Shown here in pieces: positions 1 to 6,297 of a stretch of 7,818 nt of DNA. The first letter of the stretch is position 1, and the number at the start of each line of letters is the position of its first letter. The translations under genes and the position numbers were made by a program. Source of the stretch: Mariprofundaceae bacterium (lineage in GTDB: Bacteria; Pseudomonadota; Zetaproteobacteria; Mariprofundales; Mariprofundaceae); assembly GCA_030950835.1 (NCBI GenBank), contig JAUZQU010000070.1, forward strand, positions 1 through 7,818. The letters are read 5' to 3'. The notes below the pieces were generated by a model that saw only the letters and a list, made by a program, of their open reading frames with translations, had not been told where the DNA came from and did no database searches.

Positions 1-519
1 TTGCGTGATAGATTTGGAATGTTGATGCGATTGGAGTTTTATAACCATGCTGATTTAACCCATATTGTGAAACGTTCTGCAGCGTTGTTGGAGATTGCAA
101 CCGATGCCAAAGGTGCTGCAGAAATTGCCAAACGTTCACGCGGCACACCTAGGATTGCCAACCGTTTATTGCGCCGTGTGCGTGATTTTGCTGAAATCAA
201 ATATGATGGTGTGATTACCCATATGGTTGCCCAGTCTGTTTTAGAACAGTTGGATGTAGACGAATATGGCTTGGATTATTTGGATAGAAAGCTGCTTGCG
301 GCATTGATTGATAAATATGCAGGTGGTCCTGCGGGTTTGGACACCTTAGCTGCATCCATCGCTGAAGAACGCGATACCATTGAAGATGTTTTAGAGCCTT
401 ATTTGATGCAAGAAGGTTTTATGATGCGTACCCCGCGTGGCAGAGTAGCAACACCTTTGGCATATGCCCATTTAAAGCGCACATTACCCGAAGCAGATAA
501 ACAAGGCTCTTTGCTTTGA
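1..519 (+). CDS. ruvB: RuvB Holliday junction branch-migration ATPase, C-terminal half (5' truncated)
   Basis: RuvB is the hexameric AAA+ motor of the RuvABC resolvasome; with RuvA it drives branch migration of Holliday junctions in the cytoplasm. The window opens in mid-gene: the first codon, TTG, is an internal Leu of the family motif LRDRFG (the arginine-finger region), not a start. Visible are the sensor-2 motif GTPRIANRLLRR (fragment residues 48-59), then the winged-helix DNA-binding domain with GGPAGLDTLAASIAEERDTI (about 108-127) and TPRGR (144-148). The 172 residues are about half of a usual RuvB (about 340), so the Walker A and B motifs lie upstream of the window. The stop overlaps the ybgC start, which fits the common proteobacterial ruvB-ybgC-tol linkage. 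Identification is by recognised motifs and is very secure. Confidence 0.97.
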   Translation: MRDRFGMLMRLEFYNHADLTHIVKRSAALLEIATDAKGAAEIAKRSRGTPRIANRLLRRVRDFAEIKYDGVITHMVAQSVLEQLDVDEYGLDYLDRKLLAALIDKYAGGPAGLDTLAASIAEERDTIEDVLEPYLMQEGFMMRTPRGRVATPLAYAHLKRTLPEADKQGSLL

Positions 520-938
520 GCATCAGCAGACTTGAAGTGCGTATCTATTATGAAGATACCGACCATGGTGGTGTGGTGTATCATGCCAATTATCTGAAAT
601 TTATGGAACGTGGACGCACTGAATTTTTGCGCAACTTGGGTTTTGAGCAAAGCATTTTGGCAGCCCAAGAAGATGTGTTGTTTGCTTTAACACGTTCGGA
701 TGTGCGTTATGTATTACCTGCATTGTTTGATGATTTATTAACGGTGGAGACATGTTTAATGCAAGCTAAAGGTGCTAGAATACACTTTGTGCAACGTATT
801 CTTCGCCCCAACAGCTCTTCATCACCCACATTGTTGGTTGAAGCAGATATTCATTTGGCATGTATGCAAAAATCAGGCAAAGCCAAGCGTATTCCACCAT
901 TTATTCTTGAAAAGATGCGCGTAGAGGAGTTTACATGA
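516..938 (+). CDS. ybgC: YbgC, Tol-Pal-associated acyl-CoA thioesterase (hotdog fold)
   Basis: This is a cytoplasmic 4-hydroxybenzoyl-CoA-thioesterase-like hotdog protein of 140 residues, close to the usual 130-140. The active-site segment YYEDTDHGGVVYHANY (residues 11-26) is intact; D16 aligns with the catalytic Asp of E. coli YbgC. YbgC hydrolyses acyl-CoA or acyl-ACP thioesters in vitro and is linked to phospholipid metabolism; its exact role beside Tol-Pal is not settled. The start is TTG at 516, overlapping the ruvB stop in TTGA. CAAGG at 502-506 lies nine bases upstream as a modest ribosome site. An in-frame GTG at 537 has no such site and would leave only four residues before the YYEDTD motif. 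The stop overlaps the tolQ ATG by four bases, so translational coupling along the operon is likely. Confidence 0.95.
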   Translation: MSISRLEVRIYYEDTDHGGVVYHANYLKFMERGRTEFLRNLGFEQSILAAQEDVLFALTRSDVRYVLPALFDDLLTVETCLMQAKGARIHFVQRILRPNSSSSPTLLVEADIHLACMQKSGKAKRIPPFILEKMRVEEFT

Positions 939-1633
939 ACGAAGCAGCACACAACTTATCCATTTGGGTGTTAGTATTAGATGCTGGCATTGTGGTGCAG
1001 TTGGTTTTAATCATTTTGTTACTTTTATCTTTTGTCTCGTGGGCAATCATTTTTCATAAATGGAGAACCTTTCGCGCAGTTAAAGCTGACGATGTATTGT
1101 TTAACGACTTATTCTGGGATGGCTCAGATATGGAGCAAGTATTGAAAAAAAGCCAAGACTTAGCCCATAGCCCTCAAGCGCATGTCTTTGAACAAGGTTT
1201 CCGTGAATACTTACGCTTAAAACAAGATGCACAACAGCAACCCAACGAAGCAGCACCCACGGCTGCAAGCAGCATGTTAAGTGTGCGTCACGCGGTTGAT
1301 AAAGCGTGGTCGGCACAAATGGATCAACATGGCGCATATTTATCCTTTTTAGCAACTGTGGGTTCGACGGCACCATTTATTGGTCTTTTTGGTACGGTTT
1401 GGGGCATTATTGATGCCTTTCAGAATATTGGTTTAACGCAAAACACCTCGCTTGCGACAGTCGCACCGGGAATTGCAGAAGCTTTGGTAGCAACGGCATT
1501 TGGCTTGTTGGCAGCTATTCCTGCGGTCATCGCATACAATGCATTTAGTGGGAAAATGAAAGCCATGAACCAGAATTTAGACGCTTTTGCCACTGAGTTC
1601 ATCCATGTGTTGTCGCGTTATATGCGGAAATAA
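935..1633 (+). CDS. tolQ: TolQ, proton-channel subunit of the Tol-Pal system
   Basis: TolQ belongs to the TolQ/ExbB/MotA family of inner-membrane proteins. With TolR it forms the channel that uses the proton motive force to energise TolA during outer-membrane constriction. The 232 residues match the E. coli length (230). Three membrane segments are visible: about 17-39, 135-159 and 172-200, with the large cytoplasmic loop between the first two. The family signatures GLFGTVWGI (150-158) and APGIAEALVATAFGLLAAIP (177-196) are intact. T154 and T187 sit 33 residues apart, as do the channel threonines of E. coli TolQ (T145, T178), and are probably their equivalents. A strong GAGGAG ribosome site (924-929) lies five bases before the ATG, which overlaps the ybgC stop in ATGA. 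Confidence 0.97.
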   Translation: MNEAAHNLSIWVLVLDAGIVVQLVLIILLLLSFVSWAIIFHKWRTFRAVKADDVLFNDLFWDGSDMEQVLKKSQDLAHSPQAHVFEQGFREYLRLKQDAQQQPNEAAPTAASSMLSVRHAVDKAWSAQMDQHGAYLSFLATVGSTAPFIGLFGTVWGIIDAFQNIGLTQNTSLATVAPGIAEALVATAFGLLAAIPAVIAYNAFSGKMKAMNQNLDAFATEFIHVLSRYMRK

Positions 1634-1635
1634 AG

Positions 1636-2058
1636 ATGAGTATGTGGAAAAACCATCACCAGTGGGGCAATGATCAAGAGCCCATGTCTGAAATCAATAT
1701 CACGCCTATGGTGGATGTGATGTTGGTATTGTTGATTATTTTTATGGTGGCAGCACCGATGTTGACCCAAGGGGTGAATGTGGACTTACCCGATGCCGAT
1801 GCGCCGCAAATCCGTCAGCAAAGTGAACCTTTGGTGATTTCGATTCGTGAAAATGGTGATCTGTTTATGCAGAAAAAACAGCTAAAAATCGAACAGCTTG
1901 CTCCGCGTATTCAAGCTATGCGCCAAGCTAAACCCAAGCTGCTTGTGTTTATTCGTGGCGATGCCAAAACACCTTATGAACATATTGCAAGCGTGATGAG
2001 TTTGCTTGAGTCGGCGGGCATTCAGCAGGTTTCGCTTGTGACAGAACCCCAGCGTTAA
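1636..2058 (+). CDS. tolR: TolR, proton-channel partner of TolQ
   Basis: TolR/ExbD-family inner-membrane protein of 140 residues, the usual size. A short cytoplasmic N-terminus leads into one membrane helix, about residues 24-43, which contains the signature NITPMVDVMLVLLIIFMV. D27 matches the essential protonatable Asp of the family (D23 in E. coli TolR). The remainder is the periplasmic ExbD/TolR domain, which binds peptidoglycan in E. coli. It follows tolQ after two bases. GGAA at 1626-1629 lies six bases before the ATG; a second in-frame ATG two codons later cannot be excluded as the start. Together with TolQ it makes up the motor that acts on TolA. Confidence 0.96.
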   Translation: MSMWKNHHQWGNDQEPMSEINITPMVDVMLVLLIIFMVAAPMLTQGVNVDLPDADAPQIRQQSEPLVISIRENGDLFMQKKQLKIEQLAPRIQAMRQAKPKLLVFIRGDAKTPYEHIASVMSLLESAGIQQVSLVTEPQR

Positions 2059-2068
2059 ATACATTTCC

Positions 2069-2737
2069 ATGCTTGAAACGCGCGATTTACTTTTTGCTTT
2101 TTCCCTGCATGTGTTGGTGGTGCTGAGCATTATCGGCATGAATCAATGGCGAGTGGCACCTATGCTTGAACCAGAACGCACGATTGCGGTGAATATGGTA
2201 AGTTTAGAAGATTTTTTACGCTTGCAACAGCCCAAGGTGATAATCAAAGAAAAGGTGTTAAAAGCCATCGTAACACCAAAAAAACAGCCGAAACCTGTAT
2301 TAAAAGCGAAAAAAACAGTCAAAAAGAGTAGGGTAAATGAAGAAGAACTCGACTTTGACCCTTTTGCGCCCATGGAGTCCAGCCAGAATCAGCCTAGGCA
2401 AAAGAAAATATCGGGCAAAAAAGCCTTGGCAGCCATGTTGCAAGCCCAATTGGGTGAGCAGGAGGTGACGCGTTATATTTTGGCTATGCAACGTGCCGTG
2501 GAACAACAATGGAAAGTGCCTACAGAAGTGATGGGACGTGTGCAGGATGCTTTGGTATTATTAACCTTGTTTCGTAATGGTAAGGTGGCCAATATTGAAA
2601 TTGTTGAGTCATCAGGCTCTGTACGTTTGGATGAAACCTTAAAACAAGCTATTTATGCAGCAGCACCTTTTGTTTTACCTGAGCAACAGTTTGAACTATT
2701 TAAGCAGAATACGATTCGCTTTAAACCTTTAAAATAA
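2069..2737 (+). CDS. tolA: TolA, TonB-C-fold trans-periplasmic protein (short form)
   Basis: TolA spans the periplasm and links the TolQR motor to the outer membrane through TolB and Pal. The 222 residues begin with one signal-anchor helix (about 7-24). A Lys/Pro/Gln-rich linker follows (about 50-130, with runs such as KKQPKPVLKAKKTVKK), and then a TonB/TolA C-terminal domain (about 133-222). That domain begins with YILAMQRAVEQQWKVP, the typical start of the fold, and continues through FRNGKVANIEIVESSG. It is much shorter than E. coli TolA (421), mostly because the helical linker domain is small. No clear ribosome site precedes the ATG, and the gap from tolR is 10 bases, so coupling to tolR translation is likely. 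Position after tolQR makes TolA more likely than TonB, though the domain alone cannot fully separate them. It is the last operon gene here; tolB and pal do not follow. Confidence 0.88.
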   Translation: MLETRDLLFAFSLHVLVVLSIIGMNQWRVAPMLEPERTIAVNMVSLEDFLRLQQPKVIIKEKVLKAIVTPKKQPKPVLKAKKTVKKSRVNEEELDFDPFAPMESSQNQPRQKKISGKKALAAMLQAQLGEQEVTRYILAMQRAVEQQWKVPTEVMGRVQDALVLLTLFRNGKVANIEIVESSGSVRLDETLKQAIYAAAPFVLPEQQFELFKQNTIRFKPLK

Positions 2738-2752
2738 GCTAAGCCTTATATA

Positions 2753-2778
2753 TTGAGCTGAAATGTTAAGCAGCTCAA
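2753..2778. terminator. Perfect 8-bp hairpin after tolA (candidate terminator)
   Basis: TTGAGCTG (2753-2760) and CAGCTCAA (2771-2778) form a perfect 8-pair stem with a 10-base loop, 16 bases after the tolA stop. It lies between convergent genes, where termination is expected. There is no U-run on either strand right after the stem, so a classical intrinsic terminator is doubtful. It may instead protect 3' ends from exonucleases. Confidence 0.4.
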
Positions 2779-2820
2779 GGGTGCAGGGTTATACCACATA
2801 TAAACAAGACGAAAGCTAAG

Positions 2821-2855
2821 TAACCGTGCCTATGCTTACGCGAGAGCATAGGTTA
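2821..2855. terminator. Second perfect hairpin between convergent genes
   Basis: CCTATGCT (2829-2836) and AGCATAGG (2845-2852) form an 8-pair stem closing an 8-base loop. An outer TAACC/GGTTA pairing (2821-2825 with 2851-2855) could compete with it. The hairpin lies in the 175-base spacer between tolA and the convergent FecR-domain gene. As with the first hairpin, no U-run follows on either strand, so its role as a terminator is inferred from position alone. Confidence 0.35.
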
Positions 2856-2912
2856 TGAATGATGAATGCATCAAATAATCAAGGTGTATCTTTGCTGTTT
2901 TATGAGAGCCTC

Positions 2913-4274
2913 TTAAGGTTTCACAAAGTTAGGTCTTATTTCAATATCAGTTGCAGTACCTAAGTTTTGAATGGCATTGCTGATGGCTTGTGGGTCAATG
3001 GGGATATTTCCACCACCTGGTAAACCACCAAGTAGAGGGTTCATAGCAGGCGGAGGAGGGGTGTTCGCTGCTGGCGCATTTGAGTTTGACCCATTATTAG
3101 TTTGCCCATTTCCTTCCGGATTATTGCTACCTTGTCCATTACCATTCCCTGGTAAATTAGCTGTGTTCGGTATGAGCAACGGAGCAGCTACGGCAGGCGG
3201 CGCAGGCATGCTAGGTTGATCCGCTAAACCAGCGGCAGCATCATCGAACATGATGGATGCTGCATCAGAGAATTGGGGATTGTCGGGTAGCGTATTCGCC
3301 ACAGGATTGGTTGAATGATTAGCCTGTGTCGGTTTATTTGGTTTGTTTTGTGCGTTGGGTTGTTGCCCATTGGCAGTGGGTTTAACTTGATCGGCTTGCC
3401 CTTGTGTTTTAGAGTCCCTTTGATTTTTTGATGGAGTATGGTCTGTATCGATATCATTCTCATCGGCACCGCCAGTTTGATTTGATGGAGTATGGTCTGT
3501 ATCGATATCATTCTCATCGGCACCGCCAGTTTGATGTGCTGATTGAGGCCGCTTGTGTTGTTTAGGAGAGTCCGTTGCGTTTGAATTTATATCGACAGGG
3601 ATGATGACCAAGGGTTGGCTGTGCTCTTCTAAATCTTTACTGTTGGTTTGGCGCACCTGAATTTTACGATTAATATCTACATCTGCTGTATTACCAGGGG
3701 TGAGCCGGTATTGAATACCTAATCCATTTTCTATATCCACAGCACCCTCCATCAATACAGTACGGGTTGGTAGAGGAGGGATATCCGCGAGCGTAATGTG
3801 ATCAAAAGCCCGACTTAATAACTCAGGCGTAGGAGGTACCCAAACAGAGAACTCTGTACCACGTACCCCCAATACTGCGGTGGATGTTTGTACACGAAAC
3901 GAGGCATTACGTGAGGCGAGTTTGTTGACAAAGAAACGTGCTTTCCCCCACAACATATTGATCGAAGCATTCAGTAATTTTTTGCCACGCAAAGAGTATT
4001 TCCGCAAAGAAATTCGACTTTTCGCACCAACATATACCTTACTACCATCACCCATGATTAATTTCACACGACCACGCGCCCCTGTAATAATAGAGTCATT
4101 ACGCAATACCACTCGCCCTTTGCGTATTTTTTCTCTAGTTTCACCACGTTCGATCCAAGCTGGCCCGTAGGTATGTACAATACGCCCCACACCAGATGCA
4201 GCATAGACTTGCGAGCTGGGTATAAGTGTGAATAGACATAAAACAATGATGGAAGAAGAAAATGTTTTTAGCAT
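2913..4274 (-). CDS. Secreted FecR-domain protein with a long low-complexity C-terminal tail
   Basis: This is a 453-residue protein of unknown function. A Sec signal peptide covers residues 1-25 (hydrophobic core SIIVLCLFTLIP, likely cut VYA|ASG; no lipobox). Residues 28-145 form a FecR domain, with GDGSKVYVGAKSRISLRKY (75-93) and TSTAVLGVRGTEFSVW (130-145). The tail from about 210 on is rich in Asn, Gln, Pro and Gly and contains two exact copies of an 18-residue acidic unit (248-283). A PPPP stretch and Gly-rich runs follow (370-425). Classical FecR is a membrane-anchored anti-sigma regulator beside an ECF sigma gene. Here there is a cleavable signal peptide, no further membrane helix and no sigma gene, so a periplasmic or surface role is more likely. 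GAGGAT (4283-4288) lies eight bases before the ATG. It follows the TPR-barrel gene by 104 bases and is probably in the same operon. Confidence 0.88.
   Translation of the reverse strand: MLKTFSSSIIVLCLFTLIPSSQVYAASGVGRIVHTYGPAWIERGETREKIRKGRVVLRNDSIITGARGRVKLIMGDGSKVYVGAKSRISLRKYSLRGKKLLNASINMLWGKARFFVNKLASRNASFRVQTSTAVLGVRGTEFSVWVPPTPELLSRAFDHITLADIPPLPTRTVLMEGAVDIENGLGIQYRLTPGNTADVDINRKIQVRQTNSKDLEEHSQPLVIIPVDINSNATDSPKQHKRPQSAHQTGGADENDIDTDHTPSNQTGGADENDIDTDHTPSKNQRDSKTQGQADQVKPTANGQQPNAQNKPNKPTQANHSTNPVANTLPDNPQFSDAASIMFDDAAAGLADQPSMPAPPAVAAPLLIPNTANLPGNGNGQGSNNPEGNGQTNNGSNSNAPAANTPPPPAMNPLLGGLPGGGNIPIDPQAISNAIQNLGTATDIEIRPNFVKP
3427..3534. repeat. Exact 54-bp tandem duplication inside the FecR-domain gene
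   Basis: Bases 3427-3480 and 3481-3534 are identical at all 54 positions. The unit is a multiple of three and keeps the minus-strand reading frame. It encodes 18 residues, QTGGADENDIDTDHTPSN, whose last residue is Lys in the second copy. Perfect identity at the DNA level suggests a recent duplication by slippage or unequal recombination rather than an old protein repeat. The DENDIDTD core has alternating Asp/Asn residues that resemble a calcium-loop pattern, but no calcium-binding family is confirmed. Confidence 0.97.
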
Positions 4275-4335
4275 GTTAGATTATCCTCGTGGGTTTTGAA
4301 GCTCGTATTTGATGCTGCATGGTATGTCTCAACAA

Positions 4336-4358
4336 CTGCTAGAAAGCCATGGTAGCAG
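4336..4358. other. Inverted repeat between the TPR-barrel and FecR-domain genes
   Basis: CTGCTA (4336-4341) and TAGCAG (4353-4358) form a 6-pair stem with an 11-base loop in the 104-base gap between the two minus-strand genes. No U-run follows on the minus strand, so it is not a convincing terminator. It could be an mRNA processing or stability element, or chance. No promoter for the FecR-domain gene was recognised in this gap. Confidence 0.3.
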
Positions 4359-4378
4359 CTGAAAGTATGTGATGAGGC

Positions 4379-5926
4379 TCACCATCGGCTAGAATACAGC
4401 ACACCAGCTTTAAATGAGGTGTATGACTTGCTCAGCTCATCAGGCACTACGCCTTCATCATAATTCGATGCATTACTTTGATAAGTTAAATTGAAGATGA
4501 CTGCATCCGCTTCAGTACCCCAAGGTTTCCAAGTGGTAGAAGTGGCAAGCTGTGTGGCAATATCACTGCGAACGGTATTATCGGTTGGACTGACCAATGC
4601 TGCAGTATCTGCTGCGGAGTATTGACGTATAGATGTTTTGAATGTCACCGTGCTATTGACTTCCTTATTCATGGGGATTTGAACGAGCACACTTCCGCCG
4701 AACTGGATATAACTATCGGTTTGATTATGACTAGCATCACCTTTGGTAAGCTCACTGGTAGCCTCTGAACTAAAGACAGTATGAATACCTTTAATCTTCA
4801 CGCCTTTTTGCACACTTAACACATGGCTACTACCCCCCAAACGTGTTAAATCCACTAAATTAAGACCATAAGCATCACTAAAAACCTTTGCCTTACCTGT
4901 ATATTGATAAACCCAGCCTTTGTTATGATAACGTACACCTAAACCATAACCCTCATACAAAAATGCATCATTCAAGGAGACATGTTCATAGGAGGGAATA
5001 AAAGCCCAAGATTTTTCCGACCATGTAGCTGAGAGTGAGTGTAAGAGTAGGTTAAAGTCAGTGCGTGTTTGATAAAAAGTGCCACTAAAGACGTAGTTTA
5101 AATCCAATTTACGCATTGCCCAACCCAACATCAGGTTGCTTTGAATACCCGTATCACTTTCACCACCTGTAGATTTTACTACATCAGGCAGCAGCTCTAC
5201 ATTGGAGTTGTAAAACACCTCTGCCGAGCCCATGCCTACAAAACCAAGGATTTTCGATGGTGGTGTAGTCAACAAGTTCCTTGCTGGTGTTGCATATGGC
5301 CCTTCTGCATCCAAAGCCAAGGATTTAGTGACCAAGCTTTTCATGGCCTTCATATCGCCATTTAAAAAGGCAGACCAAGCTTTATAATAAAAAGCAGCAG
5401 CCTTTTGACCACGCCGTGCTTGTGGGTTGTTGAGTATACCTTCAAAGACACTATCGGCTTGAGCAAAAGATTCAGCGCGAATCAAAACATCACCAAGCAT
5501 GAGATAAGCTTGTATATCATCAGGGTGGTGTTTCAGCCACCCTTTAATACTGCGCACAGACTCCCAATAGTTTGTTAAACCAATTTCAGAGCGGGCGATA
5601 CCCATCCATGCAAAACGTGACTTGTCGGATGTTGTATCTTTAGACAGCTCTAACCATCTTTTGAATGTAGTAATAGCTTTTTGAAAATGCATAGCTTCTT
5701 GGTAAGCTAAGCCTAGATAATGAATCACACGTAAGTTTTTAGGGAATCGTTGATGTAATTTTTCCAGTGTTGCGGTGGCGTTTTCAAGATCATTAAAACG
5801 ATAGTCTTCAATCGCCTTTAATAAATTGGCATGGTCATACTTCGTCATCGTTTTGCTAGCAGCCATTGCCACGCTAGCTTGCAGACAAAAAAATGATAAT
5901 ATCAATATATAACCCATGTTCTTCAT
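4379..5926 (-). CDS. Outer-membrane beta-barrel protein with N-terminal periplasmic TPR-like repeats
   Basis: This is an unrecognised 515-residue protein. The ORF can extend to an ATG at 5947, but the ATG at 5926 is preferred: AAGGA (5934-5938) lies seven bases upstream, and a signal peptide then begins directly (MKNMGYILILSFFCLQASVA, likely cut AMA|ASK near residue 23). Residues about 30-210 form helical TPR-like units, for example NLRVIHYLGLAYQEAMHFQK (65-84) and DIQAYLMLGDVLIRAESFAQ (137-156). Residues about 225-515 show alternating polar/aromatic strands (GLGVRYHNKGWVYQYTGKAK, 328-347) and end AGVLYSSRW. A terminal aromatic residue is the usual beta-signal for BAM assembly. The plan of periplasmic TPRs plus a C-terminal barrel recalls Slam-type (DUF560) translocators and, at larger size, the exopolysaccharide exporters PgaA and BcsC. 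No specific family motif was seen. It is first in a likely operon with the FecR-domain gene. Confidence 0.85.
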   Translation of the reverse strand: MKNMGYILILSFFCLQASVAMAASKTMTKYDHANLLKAIEDYRFNDLENATATLEKLHQRFPKNLRVIHYLGLAYQEAMHFQKAITTFKRWLELSKDTTSDKSRFAWMGIARSEIGLTNYWESVRSIKGWLKHHPDDIQAYLMLGDVLIRAESFAQADSVFEGILNNPQARRGQKAAAFYYKAWSAFLNGDMKAMKSLVTKSLALDAEGPYATPARNLLTTPPSKILGFVGMGSAEVFYNSNVELLPDVVKSTGGESDTGIQSNLMLGWAMRKLDLNYVFSGTFYQTRTDFNLLLHSLSATWSEKSWAFIPSYEHVSLNDAFLYEGYGLGVRYHNKGWVYQYTGKAKVFSDAYGLNLVDLTRLGGSSHVLSVQKGVKIKGIHTVFSSEATSELTKGDASHNQTDSYIQFGGSVLVQIPMNKEVNSTVTFKTSIRQYSAADTAALVSPTDNTVRSDIATQLATSTTWKPWGTEADAVIFNLTYQSNASNYDEGVVPDELSKSYTSFKAGVLYSSRW

Positions 5927-5933
5927 GCATAAA

Positions 5934-5938
5934 TCCTT
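5934..5938 (-). promoter_or_regulatory. Ribosome binding site that decides the TPR-barrel start
   Basis: The minus-strand AAGGA ends seven bases before the ATG at 5926. The longer start at 5947 has only a GGGG about seven bases upstream and would put seven extra residues, including charged ones, before the signal peptide. The downstream ATG is therefore preferred. Confidence 0.75.
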
Positions 5939-6009
5939 AGAAATCATACTTTAGCCCCATAAGCGTTGGTGAAACAAGTGTTTGTTCATTTTCGTGTTTG
6001 CGTTTTAAT

Positions 6010-6040
6010 ATAATAGATGCATTTTTTTTAAAGTCTTGAA
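6010..6040 (-). promoter_or_regulatory. Weak candidate sigma-70 promoter for the TPR-barrel/FecR operon
   Basis: On the minus strand, TATTAT (6010-6015) could serve as a -10 box. The best upstream hexamers, TCAAGA or TTCAAG at 18 or 19 bases spacing, are poor matches to the -35 consensus. It is about 85 bases upstream of the translation start. The surrounding sequence is AT-rich, so a chance match is quite possible. Confidence 0.25.
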
Positions 6041-6119
6041 TGTAAACGTATAACTACAGCAAACGTAGTGTTATTTTCTATGTTTAGCAAGTTTATCGAT
6101 ACGAAATAAGATTAAAGTC

Positions 6120-6146
6120 TAAAGTTTGTCTTTTGTTTGACGATAA
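6120..6146 (+). promoter_or_regulatory. Sigma-28 (FliA) promoter
   Basis: TAAAGTTT (6120-6127), exactly 11 bases, then GACGATAA (6139-6146). The FliA consensus is TAAAGTTT-N11-GCCGATAA, so 15 of 16 fixed positions match with ideal spacing; the only difference is A for C in the -10 element. Transcription would start around 6152-6155 toward the terminator at 6165-6239 and toward flgB. The nearby flagellar operon makes a FliA-type promoter biologically sensible. Confidence 0.85.
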
Positions 6147-6152
6147 ACTAAA

Positions 6153-6230
6153 GTAGAAACGTTTGGCTCGGTTGAGTGCCTTTACTTCCTCTCCCCCTTG
6201 GGTGCTCCCGAGTCATTCTTTTTCTTTTTA
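6153..6230 (+). ncRNA. Predicted sigma-28-dependent small RNA, about 65-80 nt
   Basis: The RNA is inferred from a near-consensus FliA promoter ending at 6146 and an intrinsic terminator whose stem begins at 6165. The transcript would be a short 5' leader of about 12 nt, one long hairpin with a C-rich 20-base loop (6181-6200, containing CTTCCTCTCCCCC), and a U-rich 3' tail. It has no ATG, so it is probably noncoding. The loop resembles an anti-Shine-Dalgarno sequence, which suggests base-pairing with mRNA ribosome sites. FliA-dependent small RNAs that tune flagellar expression are known in E. coli (MotR, FliX and others), but this sequence does not look like any I recognise. It could instead be an attenuated leader for flgB. 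Confidence 0.6.
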
Positions 6231-6239
6231 CTATTTTTT
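6165..6239 (+). terminator. Rho-independent terminator upstream of flgB
   Basis: GGCTCGG (6165-6171) pairs with CCGAGTC (6208-6214) through one G-U pair. After a two-base TT bulge, GAGTGCC (6174-6180) pairs with GGTGCTC (6201-6207) through two wobble pairs. This gives 14 pairs around a 20-base loop. The stem is followed directly by ATTCTTTTTCTTTTTA and a further T6 run to 6239. The U-rich side is on the plus strand only, so it stops plus-strand transcription coming from the sigma-28 promoter. Confidence 0.8.
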
Positions 6240-6280
6240 GAAGCTTCTTTCCTCCTTATCAATTGTCGCAAGGTTTGCTT

Positions 6281-6297
6281 TTGGCATTTTACTTGCT
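6281..6297 (+). promoter_or_regulatory. Sigma-54 (RpoN) promoter of the flgB operon
   Basis: TTGGCATTTTACTTGCT carries the -24 TTGGCA and -12 TTGCT elements with the obligatory GG-N10-GC spacing (GG 6283-6284, GC 6295-6296). The expected start is near 6308, about 40 bases before the flgB ATG. Sigma-54 with a flagellar enhancer-binding activator controls rod and ring genes in many polar flagellates. No activator site was recognised. The -24 box lies in the left arm of an inverted repeat TTGGCA...TGCCAA (6281-6304). Confidence 0.85.

Noticed and set aside
2971..3219. 82-codon plus-strand frame opposite the FecR-domain gene tail
   Set aside because: Its Gly/Pro-rich product mirrors the low-complexity tail on the other strand and has no ribosome site; it is a shadow of the real gene.
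3427..3534. CRISPR-like array
   Set aside because: The two copies are directly adjacent with no spacer, are 54 bases long and lie in frame inside a coding region.
2913..4274. Classical FecR anti-sigma regulator of iron uptake
   Set aside because: There is no ECF sigma gene or TonB-dependent receptor nearby, and the protein has a cleavable signal peptide instead of a cytoplasmic anti-sigma domain and membrane anchor.
6111..6150. A divergent sigma-28 promoter on the minus strand, suggested by ATCGATAA on that strand near 6094-6101
   Set aside because: The -35 position 11 bases upstream reads GACTTTAA on the minus strand, which does not match TAAAGTTT.
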